The notes below the pieces were generated by a model. That model worked only from the letters and a program-made list of their open reading frames with translations. It was not told where the DNA came from and did not search any database. From Amycolatopsis sp. EV170708-02-1 (GTDB lineage: Bacteria > Actinomycetota > Actinomycetes > Mycobacteriales > Pseudonocardiaceae): 64,000 nucleotides of DNA. The translations under genes and the position numbers were made by a program. This document shows positions 42,568-51,370 of the stretch, piece after piece. The number at the start of each line of letters is the position of its first letter. Positions within the stretch are counted from its first letter, which is position 1. Where the stretch lies: contig NZ_CP092497.1 of the NCBI RefSeq assembly GCF_022479115.1, forward strand, positions 4,960,001-5,024,000, given 5' to 3'.

Positions 42568-43770
42568 GTGGGCGTGCACAGCTCGGTCCCGCCCGGCGCC
42601 GACCTGCCGATGCACGCCCGCGACCTGATCCGCATGCACGAAGCCGTGATCGGCGGCGGCCGCCCCCGCGTCCGGCCGAGGCCGCTGGTTTCGCGCTCGT
42701 GGTCGCGGATGCTGAGCCTGGGGCTCGCCGCCGACGGGGTGAACACCCGGGATTCGGTGCCGCTCGAAGAGGTCGCCCGCCGTCGGCGCGCCTCCCCGCT
42801 GCGGCTGGTGGTGGAAGACCTCGGGCAGGTGGTCGGCGCGACGGCCGACACCGCGAACATGCTGCTCGTGGTGACCGACGCCGAGGGCATCATCCTCTGG
42901 CGGGTGGGTTCGCCCTCCGTGCGGCGCCGGGCCGACACGCTGGGCTTCACCGAAGGGGCCGTCTGGACCGAGACCAGGGTCGGCACCAACGCGATCGGCA
43001 CCGCGCTCGCCGAGGCCGCGCCGGTGGAACTGCTCGCCGGGGAACATTTCGAACAGGGCCAGCATCCCTGGTACTGCACCGCGTCGCCGGTCCACGATCC
43101 GCGCACCGGCGAACTGCTCGGCGTGATCGACGTCAGCGGTCCCGCGCTGACCCTGCACCCGGCGATCGGCGCACTGGTGGAGACCGGGCGGCGGCTGGTC
43201 GAATCCGAACTCTGGCGGCACCACCAGCAGGGTCTCGACCGGTTGCGCCGCACCGCCGAGCCGGTGGTGACCGGCGTGGGCGGCCCGGTGTTGCTCGTGG
43301 ACGACGACGGCTGGGTCGCGCACGCCGCCGGTGTCGCCTCCGGTGCGCGGATCGCCGCGCCGTCGGAAGGACAGATCCTCGCCGTGCCCGGTCTCGGCGC
43401 CTGCCTGCCCGAGCGGCTGGCCGAAGGGTGGCTCGTCCGGCCTGCCGACACCGCGCGGCAGGTCCGGCTGGACCTCGAACTCGGCCACGCGCCGATGCTG
43501 CGGATGGCATCGGGTGACGTCGGCTGGGTCCGCACGGTGACACCCCGGCACGCGGAGATCCTGGTGCACCTCAACACTGCGGGCTTGTCCGGGCTTTCGG
43601 CCGAGGCGCTCAGCAGGGCGCTCTACGGCGACGCCGAACACCTCGTCACCGTCCGCGCCGAGGTCTCCCGGCTGCGACGGCTGCTGGGGGCCATTGTGGA
43701 CACCCGGCCGTACCGGCTGGCCGCCGGTGTCACCCTCACGGTCCACAAAGGACTCGAAGTCGGCGGCTGA
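42568..43770 (+). CDS. GAF-domain regulator, AcoR-like without an AAA+ domain
   Basis: 400 residues from the GTG at 42568, six bases behind GGAGG; the frame is open further upstream without a ribosome site. Residues ~20-230 match the N-terminal sensory region of AcoR/GodR-type activators (SRSWSRMLSLGL, VTDAEGIILWR, TETRVGTNAIGTAL and VIDVSG). No sigma-54 AAA+ module or GAFTGA follows. The C-terminus (LSRALYGDAEHLVTVRAEVSR, LRRLL) instead looks like a winged-helix DNA-binding end. Such proteins regulate adjacent oxidoreductases in actinomycetes. Target: the divergent monooxygenase (inference). Confidence 0.88.
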   Translation: MGVHSSVPPGADLPMHARDLIRMHEAVIGGGRPRVRPRPLVSRSWSRMLSLGLAADGVNTRDSVPLEEVARRRRASPLRLVVEDLGQVVGATADTANMLLVVTDAEGIILWRVGSPSVRRRADTLGFTEGAVWTETRVGTNAIGTALAEAAPVELLAGEHFEQGQHPWYCTASPVHDPRTGELLGVIDVSGPALTLHPAIGALVETGRRLVESELWRHHQQGLDRLRRTAEPVVTGVGGPVLLVDDDGWVAHAAGVASGARIAAPSEGQILAVPGLGACLPERLAEGWLVRPADTARQVRLDLELGHAPMLRMASGDVGWVRTVTPRHAEILVHLNTAGLSGLSAEALSRALYGDAEHLVTVRAEVSRLRRLLGAIVDTRPYRLAAGVTLTVHKGLEVGG

Positions 43771-43814
43771 ACCGCGCCCGGTTGCCGGACGATCGGTCCG
43801 GGTACTCCGCGCGC

Positions 43815-45062
43815 ATGGAGATCTTGCTCGCCGGAGCGGGCGTTCTGGCGCTGTGCGCCGCCGTGCTGCCGAACCTGCTGCACGAGCGCGCGTTGTCGAT
43901 GCCGCTGGTCCTGCTGGTGGGCGGGCTGCTCTTCGGGCTGCTGCCGTTCGCGTACCCCTACGGCCAGGGTGTCCTCGACCCGCGGTCGCAGGTAGGCACC
44001 GTCGAAGTGATCACCGAACTCGGCGTGCTGGTGTCGCTGGTCGGCGCGGGACTGAAATCGGACCGGCTGATCGGCTGGCGATCGTGGAGCTCGACGTGGC
44101 GGCTGCTGGCGATCACGTTGCCGCTGTCGGTCTGCGCGGTCGCCCTGCTCGGCTGGTGGGCGCTCGCCCTGTCCCCCGCCGCCGCGCTGCTGCTGGGCGC
44201 CGTGCTGTCCCCGACGGACCCGGTTCTGGCGAGCGACGTCCAGGTGCCCGCGCCGCATACCGTCGACGGACGAGGCTCGGACAACGAGATCAGGTTCACG
44301 CTGACCTCGGAGGCCGGGCTCAACGACGGCCTGGCGATGCCGTTCGTGGTGCTGGCCCTCGTCTGGGCCGGGACGACGAGCACGTCGCCGGTGCCCTGGC
44401 TGCTGACCGAGGTCGTCGTCCCGCTCGCGGTCGCCGTCCTGGTCGGCCTCGTCTGCGGCCGGGTGCTGTCGTGGCTGATGTTCCGCGTGCGGCACGAAAG
44501 GCTGCGCCTGGGCGAATACTCCGACGGCCTGGTGGTACTGGCCATCGCGTTCCTCCCCTTCGCGCTCTGCGAGTGGCTGGGCGGTATCGGGTTCGTCGCG
44601 GTGTTCACGGCGGCGGCGACCATCCGCGCCAGCGAACGGTCGCACGAGTACCACGGGGTGCTGCACGAATTCGGCGATCAGCTGGAACGGCTCTTCGTCG
44701 CGCTGGCCTTGCTCGGTCTCGGTGTCGCGCTGGGCGACGGGCTGCTGGCGGGTCTCACACTCGCCGAAGTCCTGGTGGCGGTCGCCGCGGTGGTGATCGT
44801 GCGCCCGCTGTTCGGCGGGCTGGCACTCCTCGGCGGCTCCACCACCGGTCCGGCGGCGACGGCGATCGCGTTCTTCGGCATCCGCGGGATCGGCAGTCTC
44901 TACTACCTTTCCTACGCGCTGGGGCACGGCGATTTCCCGATGGCCGACTCGTTGTGGCGGGTGACGGCGCTGACGATCGCGGTGTCGGTACTCGTGCACG
45001 GGCTGCTGTCCGGACCGGTCATGCGCAGGCTGGAGGACCGGGGGATGCAGAACCTCGGGTGA
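43815..45062 (+). CDS. CPA1-family cation:proton antiporter (NhaP-like)
   Basis: 415 residues, start ATG 43815 (MEILLAGAGVLAL); an upstream in-frame start at 43782 is hydrophilic. Twelve or so membrane segments carry the CPA1 ion-site motifs SPTDPVLASD and SEAGLNDGLAMPF. GIRGIGSLYYLSYA matches the conserved late segment. It exchanges Na+ or K+ for H+, serving pH and salt balance. No long cytoplasmic tail is present, unlike many NhaP proteins. It follows the GAF regulator by 44 bp; a shared transcript is possible but the roles differ. Confidence 0.93.
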   Translation: MEILLAGAGVLALCAAVLPNLLHERALSMPLVLLVGGLLFGLLPFAYPYGQGVLDPRSQVGTVEVITELGVLVSLVGAGLKSDRLIGWRSWSSTWRLLAITLPLSVCAVALLGWWALALSPAAALLLGAVLSPTDPVLASDVQVPAPHTVDGRGSDNEIRFTLTSEAGLNDGLAMPFVVLALVWAGTTSTSPVPWLLTEVVVPLAVAVLVGLVCGRVLSWLMFRVRHERLRLGEYSDGLVVLAIAFLPFALCEWLGGIGFVAVFTAAATIRASERSHEYHGVLHEFGDQLERLFVALALLGLGVALGDGLLAGLTLAEVLVAVAAVVIVRPLFGGLALLGGSTTGPAATAIAFFGIRGIGSLYYLSYALGHGDFPMADSLWRVTALTIAVSVLVHGLLSGPVMRRLEDRGMQNLG

Positions 45063-45101
45063 GCCGACCCGGCCTGGCGGGCAGCGAGGCGGCGTGTCGC
45101 G

Positions 45102-45611
45102 TCAGCGATGCCACTCCCGGCCCTCGAGCCGAGCCTTCACCCGCTGCAACGTGGTGGCGATATTGGCCTGATTCGTCCCGGCGCGATCCGGCTCGCCGGT
45201 GATGAGGATGGCGAGCGGGACGAACCACGGCGGCACCCTCAGCCAGTTCGTCACGGTGAGCCGGCTGCCGTCGCCTTCGGGGACGATGTCGTACTCCCAC
45301 CGCGAAATCGGCACGAAGAACGGCGTGCGCACCCGGTAGGCGAACCTCCGTCCCGGTTCGGCCTCGACGATCTCGGCGTGGGTCACCCAGCGCCGTCGTC
45401 CGTTGCGGTTGCTGCCGGCGAACCAGTTCCCGACACGCGCTTCGGTCGCGCCCCGGATCCAGCGCGCCTTGCGCAGTTCCTCGGTGCACTCCGACATCGC
45501 GACCGGATCGCTGACGAGCCGGTACACCTGCTCGGGGGTGGTGCCGATCGCGACCTCTCCGGTCGCGATCGGTTCGCTGTAGGTCAGGCTGTCCCTCGGC
45601 TTCGTCGCCAT
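45102..45611 (-). CDS. SRPBCC (polyketide cyclase/dehydrase-like) protein
   Basis: 169 residues from the ATG at 45611 with GGGAGG four bases upstream. The START/SRPBCC pattern is clear: an early strand with VYRLVSDPVAMSECTEEL, then WVTHAEIVEAEPGRRFAYRV, RWEYDIVPEGDGSRLTVTNW and a long C-terminal helix (ANIATTLQRVKARLEG). These proteins bind hydrophobic ligands in a helix-grip pocket; the role is unknown. The region around its start (CTGGGAGGCGCGATG) is identical to that of the SRPBCC gene at 47827-48372, suggesting recent or shared ancestry. Confidence 0.9.
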   Translation of the reverse strand: MATKPRDSLTYSEPIATGEVAIGTTPEQVYRLVSDPVAMSECTEELRKARWIRGATEARVGNWFAGSNRNGRRRWVTHAEIVEAEPGRRFAYRVRTPFFVPISRWEYDIVPEGDGSRLTVTNWLRVPPWFVPLAILITGEPDRAGTNQANIATTLQRVKARLEGREWHR

Positions 45612-45755
45612 CGCGCCTCCCAGTCGACTTCGCCAGCCCACCAGCAGGAGCCCCGCCGGTCAAGCCCGGCGCGGGCAGCACCGCACAGACGCGGAATCCT
45701 CGTGCGGCGATGAGTGCCGGGAGAGCGCTTTGCGTCATCCGGGTACGAAGCCGGG

Positions 45756-46415
45756 TCAAGTGGCCGGTTCCGCCGGGAAGACGGCCTGGAAGCCCAGCGC
45801 CCGCAGCATCTGCGTGAGCATCGCCCTGGTGTTGGCCTTCGCGCGTTCGAGCAGGCCGGAGTGCTGCGCGGCCTCGCCGATCCGTTTCTCCGCGGCGAGG
45901 TAGAACGGCCGCTGATCCTGGACGGACACCAGCGCGCCGAGCCGGTCGATCAGGCCACGCTCCTGACCGAAGACGTAGCTGCGTTCGTTGTCCAGATTGG
46001 GTTTCGCCAGCTTCGGTTCGGGTAGCCGCACCTCGACCGTCCGCCGGTCCTCGGACACGGTCAGCGAATTCTCCACCAGCGGCCCGAAATCGACATACGC
46101 GTCGACGGAGCCCGCCGCGACGAACAGCGTGCGTTCCCCGGCGATGCCCGCAGGCACCCATTTGACGTCCTTCTCGATGTCGACGACGACCTGGTAGTCA
46201 CCGGCCGCCGCGTGGTACCGGCTCAGATCCCGCACCGCCTGGAGCACCGCGGGTTGCGAACGGTCCACAGTGGACGTTCCGAACGGGTCGAGCTTCGGCA
46301 ACAGTCCGGTGATCTGCAGGGCCGCGGCGACGATCAGGAGCCCGATCAGCGCGAACGCCCCGAGACGAACCCAGCGTTTCTTCACACCCACGGGAGTACC
46401 CGGCGGACGCGGCAC
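45756..46415 (-). CDS. Membrane-anchored DUF4230 protein
   Basis: 219 residues with a start that is uncertain (GTG 46415, or in-frame GTGs at 46391 and 46385). A basic stretch then one transmembrane helix (AFALIGLLIVAAALQITG) places the rest outside. The extracytoplasmic part (LSRYHAAAGDYQVVVDIEKD, VDFGPLVENSLTVSED) matches DUF4230, whose function is unknown. It is divergent from the MptB-like gene across 68 bp. Confidence 0.82.
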   Translation of the reverse strand: MPRPPGTPVGVKKRWVRLGAFALIGLLIVAAALQITGLLPKLDPFGTSTVDRSQPAVLQAVRDLSRYHAAAGDYQVVVDIEKDVKWVPAGIAGERTLFVAAGSVDAYVDFGPLVENSLTVSEDRRTVEVRLPEPKLAKPNLDNERSYVFGQERGLIDRLGALVSVQDQRPFYLAAEKRIGEAAQHSGLLERAKANTRAMLTQMLRALGFQAVFPAEPAT

Positions 46416-46471
46416 CGAAGCGTCGGAGCCGGATTCCGTACGATCGGCGCAGCCGGGTTTCGCACTTGGAG

Positions 46472-46477
46472 TAGTTT
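46472..46477 (+). promoter_or_regulatory. -10 element of the mptB-like gene (leaderless)
   Basis: TAGTTT lies seven bases before the ATG at 46484, so transcription should begin on the start codon itself. No ribosome site is present. Confidence 0.55.
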
Positions 46478-46483
46478 GGCCCC

Positions 46484-47923
46484 ATGCAGAACGTCTTGCC
46501 CGCGCCGGAGAAGGCCGGGCTGAACATCTCGGCGTTGCACTGGGCGGGTTTCCTCGGAATCGCCGTGCTGGTGCTGGTCACGTCCGGGATCGGCCTGCCC
46601 TCCGTCCTGGTGGTGGCGCTGGGCGTCGCCGGGATGGCCACCCTCGTGCTGTCCTGGCTCGGCATCGGACGGCTCGCCGCCGGGCTGCCCGAGCGGCGGC
46701 TGCACTGGATCGCGGTCTCGTGGTGCGCGCCGCTGCTCGTCGCGCGCCCCCTGTTCAGCGGTGACATCAACAGCTACCTGGCGCAGGGCCTGATCGCGGC
46801 CAAAGGGCTGGACACCTATCTCGTTGGCCCCGCCGAGGCGCTCGGCGCCGATTCCCCGGTGACGATGGCGGTCAGCCATTACTGGCGGGACACGCCCGCG
46901 CCGTACGGTCCGGCGTTCGTCGCGCTGGCCCGCACGATCGCCCAGATCGCCGGGGACGCCTTCGTGCCGACAGTGCTGCTCCACCGGTTGCTTGGCCTGA
47001 TCGGGATCGTGCTCATGGCGTGGGCGCTCCCCCGGCTCGCCCGCCGCGCCGGGGTCTCACCGTCGATCGCGGTGTGGCTGGCCGTGCTCAACCCGCTGGC
47101 GCTCTGGCACGTCGTGGCGGGCGTGCACAACGACGGGCTCATGGTCGGGCTGATGGTCGCCGGGCTGGAACTGGTCCTCATGGGCGCGGCGAAGACCGGT
47201 GCGGCCAGGCCTGCCCTGATCGCGGCGGGCGTGATCGCGGTGAGCGCGGCCGCGAACATCAAGATCGTGGCCGTCGCGGGCCTGCTGTTCGTCGGCGTCG
47301 ACCTGTTCCGCCGGGCGAAGCCCGCCGGCCGGGTGGCGGTCGCGCTCGGGCTGCCCGCCGGATTCGCCGCGGTCACCGCGGCGATCTCGCTCGGCAGCGG
47401 GCTCGGCTTCGGCTGGGTCCGCGTGCTGTCCGGTGTCTCGGGCCAGGTCCACAGCTGGATGGCGCCCACCAACGAGCTCGGCTTCCTCGTCGGCGGGGTC
47501 GGCAAGATCTTCGGGGCCGACCTGACCGACGGCGCGATCAAGGTGTTCTCGCTCATCGGAGCGATCCTCGGTCTCGCCGTCGGCGCCAGGCTGCTGTGGC
47601 TCACGTACCGCGAGAAGCTGCACCCGCTCTACGGCGCGGGCCTGACCTTCGCCGCGATGCTGGTCCTCGGTCCGGTCGTGCAGCCCTGGTATCTCCTGTG
47701 GACGGTCGCGCTGCTCGCCGTGAGCCTCACGACCGACCGCGGGCGGTGGATCCTCGCCGTCGTCAGCGCCGTGTTCGGCGTGCTGCTCCCACCCGCGAAC
47801 GGCGGCGCCGTCTCCTTGGCGCTGGGTTACCTGATCGCCGTCGTGCTGATCGGCGGCACCTTGTTCGCGCTCAAGCGGAAGGGCCTCTTGCCGGAGATCA
47901 GGTTCCGCAAGAGCCGGACGTAA
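46484..47923 (+). CDS. mptB: Polyprenol-phosphate-mannose alpha-1,6-mannosyltransferase, MptB-like
   Basis: 479 residues, about twelve membrane helices. GT-C-type features are plain: LFSGDINSYLAQG (Asp in the first periplasmic loop), HYWRDTPAPYGP, VAGVHNDGLMVGLM and PVVQPWYLLW. These match the MptB family, which adds alpha-1,6-mannose to the lipomannan core in Corynebacteriales, using polyprenyl-phosphate mannose. In other actinomycetes it probably builds lipomannan-like wall glycolipid. The gene is leaderless. Its last 97 bp overlap the convergent SRPBCC gene. Confidence 0.88.
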   Translation: MQNVLPAPEKAGLNISALHWAGFLGIAVLVLVTSGIGLPSVLVVALGVAGMATLVLSWLGIGRLAAGLPERRLHWIAVSWCAPLLVARPLFSGDINSYLAQGLIAAKGLDTYLVGPAEALGADSPVTMAVSHYWRDTPAPYGPAFVALARTIAQIAGDAFVPTVLLHRLLGLIGIVLMAWALPRLARRAGVSPSIAVWLAVLNPLALWHVVAGVHNDGLMVGLMVAGLELVLMGAAKTGAARPALIAAGVIAVSAAANIKIVAVAGLLFVGVDLFRRAKPAGRVAVALGLPAGFAAVTAAISLGSGLGFGWVRVLSGVSGQVHSWMAPTNELGFLVGGVGKIFGADLTDGAIKVFSLIGAILGLAVGARLLWLTYREKLHPLYGAGLTFAAMLVLGPVVQPWYLLWTVALLAVSLTTDRGRWILAVVSAVFGVLLPPANGGAVSLALGYLIAVVLIGGTLFALKRKGLLPEIRFRKSRT

Positions 47924-48372
47924 AGGCTCCATCGAGCGGGCGTCTCGACCGTGCCGGTGAGTTCACGCTCGGCGCGGTCGAGGCAGTCTTCCAGCAGGGC
48001 GTCGTGCATCGGCCGCCACAACAGCGGATACGTCAGCCAAGCGGGATGCCGGAGCCGCAGCACCATGAGGTGCCCGAGTTCGGTCTTCCCGCTTTCCGTC
48101 GCCCGCAAGGTGAATTCGTGGAATCCGTCGAAGCCGCGCGGCGCGGTGAACCGGAACCGCACCGACTTCCCGGGTTCGTAGGACTCGACCCGATACCGCA
48201 CCGGCCCGTGCCCGCCGTCCGCTCCCACCCCGAGCGGCCGGTCGAACCGCATCGGCGGCCACGCGTCGACGGGCCAGAGCCGGTCGCCGTCCGCGGCCAG
48301 CGTGTCGATCAGCGCGCCGACGCGTTCTGGTGCCACGTCGACGATCCGGTGATGCCTGTTCCATACGCGCAT
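47827..48372 (-). CDS. SRPBCC-like protein
   Basis: 181 residues, ATG at 48372 behind GGGAGG. A helix-grip domain is indicated by RIVDVAPERVGALIDTLA, GPVRYRVESYEPGKSVRFRF and FHEFTLRATESGKTELGHLM. The C-terminal ~33 residues lie antisense over the 3' end of the mptB-like gene (97-bp overlap). It is divergent from a TetR gene, which probably represses it. Ligand and role unknown. Confidence 0.86.
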   Translation of the reverse strand: MRVWNRHHRIVDVAPERVGALIDTLAADGDRLWPVDAWPPMRFDRPLGVGADGGHGPVRYRVESYEPGKSVRFRFTAPRGFDGFHEFTLRATESGKTELGHLMVLRLRHPAWLTYPLLWRPMHDALLEDCLDRAERELTGTVETPARWSLYVRLLRNLISGKRPFRLSANKVPPISTTAIR

Positions 48373-48388
48373 CGCGCCTCCCAGTTCT

Positions 48389-48427
48389 AGAGACCTTCCC
48401 CTAAAACCATAGTAGAGGATAGTCTCT
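48389..48427. promoter_or_regulatory. Divergent SRPBCC/TetR promoter with inverted repeat
   Basis: AGAGAC (48389-48394) is repeated inverted as GTCTCT (48422-48427). TAGTCT at 48420-48425 is the -10 of the TetR gene, seven bases before its ATG at 48432, so it is leaderless. The repeat could be the TetR operator, but the 27-bp spacing is long. Confidence 0.4.
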
Positions 48428-48431
48428 GAAA

Positions 48432-49013
48432 ATGGGACGGCCACCGCGGCACACCGCCGACGACTTCCTCGACGCCGCCGTGCGGATCTTCGCCACCGAA
48501 GGGGCCGCCGGGGTGACCATGTCGGCCGTCGCCCGCGAGGTCGGCGCGCCGAGCGGGTCGATCTACCACCGTTTCCCCGGGCGTCCGGCGCTGCTCGCAG
48601 CCGTCTGGCTCCGCACCCTGACCGGCTTCCAGCAGGGCTATCTCGAAGCGCTCGAACAGGAACCGGCCGTCGAAGCCGCCGTCGAGGCCTCGGCGCAGGT
48701 CGTCCGGTGGTGCCGCGCCCATCCCGCCGAGGCGAAACTGCTCTACGGGGGCGACAGGGCACTCGGCGTCGACGACTGGAGCGCCGAGGATCGCGCCCGT
48801 GTCGTGGCCGCCAACCACCGGCTCGACACGGCGATCACCAAGGTGCTGCGGAAGCTGCGTCCCCTGACCGGCCGGAGCACCGACGAGCTGATGCTGGCCC
48901 TCGTGGACCTTCCCTACGCCGCGGTGAAGAGACACCTCGATCGCGGCGAGGCACCGCCGCCACGCATCGTCGACCTGGTGACGAAGACGACCCGCACGCT
49001 GCTGACGGGCTGA
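48432..49013 (+). CDS. TetR-family regulator
   Basis: 193 residues. N-terminal HTH (FLDAAVRIFATEGAAGVTMS, then APSGSIYHRFPGRPAL) and an all-helical ligand domain. Divergent from the SRPBCC gene, its probable target. The ATG lies on the predicted transcription start. The gene is followed 3 bp later by the stop of a convergent LysR gene, with no terminator between. Confidence 0.94.
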   Translation: MGRPPRHTADDFLDAAVRIFATEGAAGVTMSAVAREVGAPSGSIYHRFPGRPALLAAVWLRTLTGFQQGYLEALEQEPAVEAAVEASAQVVRWCRAHPAEAKLLYGGDRALGVDDWSAEDRARVVAANHRLDTAITKVLRKLRPLTGRSTDELMLALVDLPYAAVKRHLDRGEAPPPRIVDLVTKTTRTLLTG

Positions 49014-49015
49014 GC

Positions 49016-49918
49016 TCAGGTCCGCGCGGGGATGACGAGGGAGAACTCCCCGCCGTCGACCAGGTCCAGCAGCAGCCGGGCGGCCCGGCTCGGTGGCCGT
49101 TCTCCCCGGGTGGCGATGGTCAGCGGCCAGGTGAGGCCGGGCTCGTCGAGCGGGATCGTCCGGACCCCCGAGAGCAACTTGAGGTCGGGCACGACGGCGA
49201 CGCCGAGCCCCGCCGCGACATAGGAGGGCACGGCACGGAGGTCGGCGACCTCGACGATGACCCGGCGCGGCGCCCCGAGCGCCTCGAAAGCGCGGTCCAA
49301 GGCAACCCGATTGCCGAAGCCGCGCGGGTTGTCCACGAAGGACTCACCGGCGAGGTCGGCCAAGGTCAGCGACCGCCGCCCGCTCAGCCGGTGGCCGTCG
49401 GGCAGCACGGCGACGAACGGCGCCGAACCGAGCAGTTTGGTGTCGAGCCCGGCGAGATCGGATTCGGGCAGGCCGAGGAGGGCGACGTCGAGCCTGCCCT
49501 GACGCAGATCCTCGGCCAGCCCGGTCGACCCGGTGATCGACACCGAAACATGCAGGTCGACCAGCGGATAGCGGCGGTGGAACGCGCCGAGCAGATCGGG
49601 CAGGTCGAGATCGCCGACGCTGGTCAGCGTGCCGATGCGGAGGCTGCCCCGGAGGCCGGCGGAGGCGTCGGTGACCACCTCGCGTGCCCTGTCGAAGGCT
49701 TCCAGCGCGGCCTTGGCCTCAGGCAGGAACACCTTGCCGGCCGGGGAGAGCTCGACCCTTCGCGTCGACCGGTCGAACAGCTTGACCCCCAGTTCTCCTT
49801 CGAGGGCCTGGATCGTCGCCGAGACGGTGGACTGCACCGCGTACAACCGCTGAGCCGCGCGAGTGAAGCTGAGCTCCTCGGCGACGGCGACGAAGCATTC
49901 GAGCTGACGAGTCTCCAC
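49016..49918 (-). CDS. LysR-family regulator
   Basis: 300 residues from the GTG at 49918 (VETRQLECFVAVAEELSF). The HTH (FTRAAQRLYAVQSTVSATI) and the effector domain (GSLRIGTLTSVGDLDLPDLL) are standard. GATAAT on the minus strand (49930-49925) is a good -10 exactly placed for a leaderless start at 49918. It is divergent from an MFS exporter across 81 bp holding TTATCG-N7-CGATAA (49926-49944), so it most likely controls that exporter. Confidence 0.94.
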   Translation of the reverse strand: METRQLECFVAVAEELSFTRAAQRLYAVQSTVSATIQALEGELGVKLFDRSTRRVELSPAGKVFLPEAKAALEAFDRAREVVTDASAGLRGSLRIGTLTSVGDLDLPDLLGAFHRRYPLVDLHVSVSITGSTGLAEDLRQGRLDVALLGLPESDLAGLDTKLLGSAPFVAVLPDGHRLSGRRSLTLADLAGESFVDNPRGFGNRVALDRAFEALGAPRRVIVEVADLRAVPSYVAAGLGVAVVPDLKLLSGVRTIPLDEPGLTWPLTIATRGERPPSRAARLLLDLVDGGEFSLVIPART

Positions 49919-49925
49919 ACCTCGA

Positions 49926-49944
49926 TTATCGCATTTGTCGATAA
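49926..49944. promoter_or_regulatory. LysR-type operator and promoter
   Basis: TTATCG-N7-CGATAA, a dyad of the T-N11-A class, overlapping the -10 of the LysR gene itself. Autorepression with divergent activation is the usual logic. Confidence 0.65.
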
Positions 49945-49999
49945 CTGTGACCAGGATTGTTCGTTGGACTTGGATGATCCGGAGATTCACAGTGGAGAC

Positions 50000-51211
50000 A
50001 TGCTGAACAGCGTCGCCCTCCCCCGTCCCGCGTTCCGGCGGATCAGCCACGGTCGCGGTTTCTGGGTCATCGCGGCGGCCTACGCCGCCTCGCTGGCCTT
50101 CTCCACCGTCCCCACTCCGCTGTACGCGCTCTACCAGCAGCGCGACGGCTTCCCGACCTACGTCGTCACCATCGTCTTCGCGGCGTACGCCGTCGGCGTG
50201 ATGGGCAGCCTGTATCTGGCCGGCCATGTCAGCGACTGGCTGGGACGACGGCGGGTGATCCTCGCCGCGACCGTGACGCAGGCCCTTTCCGCGACACTTT
50301 TCCTGACCTGGCCGGATGTTCCCGGGCTGATCCTGGCCAGGCTCGTCGGCGGCGCGGGCATCGGCGCGCTGACCGCGACCGCCACCGCGCATCTGTCCGA
50401 ACTCCGCGCCGTCGCCCGGCCGAGGGAGGACCACGGCCGCGCGGGACTGATCGCGACCGTGGTCAACATGGGCGGGCTGGCGCTCGGGCCGCTGTTCGGT
50501 GGAGTGTTCGCGAGCTATTCGGCCGAGCCTCTCACCACCCCGTTCGTGTTCTTCCTGGTCTTGCTGCTCGCCGCGGCCATCGCGGTCGCGCTCGTACCGG
50601 AAACGGTGGAGCGCGCCGAAGAACGGCCCGCCTATCGGCCGCAGCGGGTCTCACTGCCGTCGAGTGCCCGGCCCGCCTTCTTCGGCGCGGCGATCGGCGC
50701 CTTCGCGGCGTTCGCGATCACGGGGCTGTTCATGGCACTGGCGCCGACTTTGCTGGCTCAGGGCATGCACGAGAGTTCGCGGCTGCTGGCCGGTCTCGCG
50801 TCGTTCTCCGTGTTCCTCGCGGCGGCCGCGGCGCAGGTGCTCCTCGCCGGTCTGGCCAGGAAAACCCAGCTGCGGCTCGGCCTCGGGCTGATGGTGAGCG
50901 GGCTGGTGGCGCTGCCGGTCGCGGTGACGACGTCCCAGCTGTGGCTCTTCGTCGCGGGCGGGATCGTGGCGGGCGCCGGCGTCGGGCTGGGCTTCCGTGC
51001 CTCGGTGGCCACCGTCGCCGCCCTCGCCGAACCGCCGGTGCGCGGCGAGGTCCTCGCCGCGGTGTTCCTGGCCGCCTACGCCGGGCTGGTCCTGCCCATC
51101 CTCCTCGTCGGCATCGCGCTGATCTGGCTGCCGAGCGCGTGGGCGCTGATCGGATTCTCGGTGCTGGAGCTGGGTTTGCTCGCCTGGTCGGCGCCAAGGG
51201 TGCTGACCTGA
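50000..51211 (+). CDS. MFS exporter
   Basis: 403 residues from ATG 50000, with GGAG just upstream. Twelve hydrophobic segments; loop 2-3 has LAGHVSDWLGRRRVILAA and motif C-like NMGGLALGPLFGG. It looks like a drug/metabolite efflux carrier of the DHA1 type. The divergent LysR regulator is presumably its activator. The long open frame upstream runs antisense through the LysR gene and is not coding. Confidence 0.91.
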   Translation: MLNSVALPRPAFRRISHGRGFWVIAAAYAASLAFSTVPTPLYALYQQRDGFPTYVVTIVFAAYAVGVMGSLYLAGHVSDWLGRRRVILAATVTQALSATLFLTWPDVPGLILARLVGGAGIGALTATATAHLSELRAVARPREDHGRAGLIATVVNMGGLALGPLFGGVFASYSAEPLTTPFVFFLVLLLAAAIAVALVPETVERAEERPAYRPQRVSLPSSARPAFFGAAIGAFAAFAITGLFMALAPTLLAQGMHESSRLLAGLASFSVFLAAAAAQVLLAGLARKTQLRLGLGLMVSGLVALPVAVTTSQLWLFVAGGIVAGAGVGLGFRASVATVAALAEPPVRGEVLAAVFLAAYAGLVLPILLVGIALIWLPSAWALIGFSVLELGLLAWSAPRVLT

Positions 51212-51312
51212 CCGTCCACAATGGCGCGCCCGCGTGGTGACCCTCGTCAAACCGGCGGGCGCTCCACGCGGGCGGTGTGCCATCCTGGTCGAGGAACCTC
51301 CTCAACGAGGTC

Positions 51313-51357
51313 CCCGGACGAGTGGGTGCCGTACCCGGCCAGCGACAAGACGGCGCT
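51313..51357 (+). ncRNA. Guanidine-III (ykkC-III) riboswitch
   Basis: The conserved landmarks occur in order: CCGGACGAG, then GTGCCGTACCCGG, then a CAG segment and ACAAGACGGCGC. CCGG (51314-51317) pairs with CCGG (51335-51338), and GCCGT with ACGGC encloses the compact pseudoknot of this class. It ends a few bases before the GGGAG of the Gdx gene, so guanidinium should free the ribosome site. The class and the exporter partner agree, which makes the call secure. Confidence 0.92.
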
Positions 51358-51370
51358 CTGGGAGCGCGTC

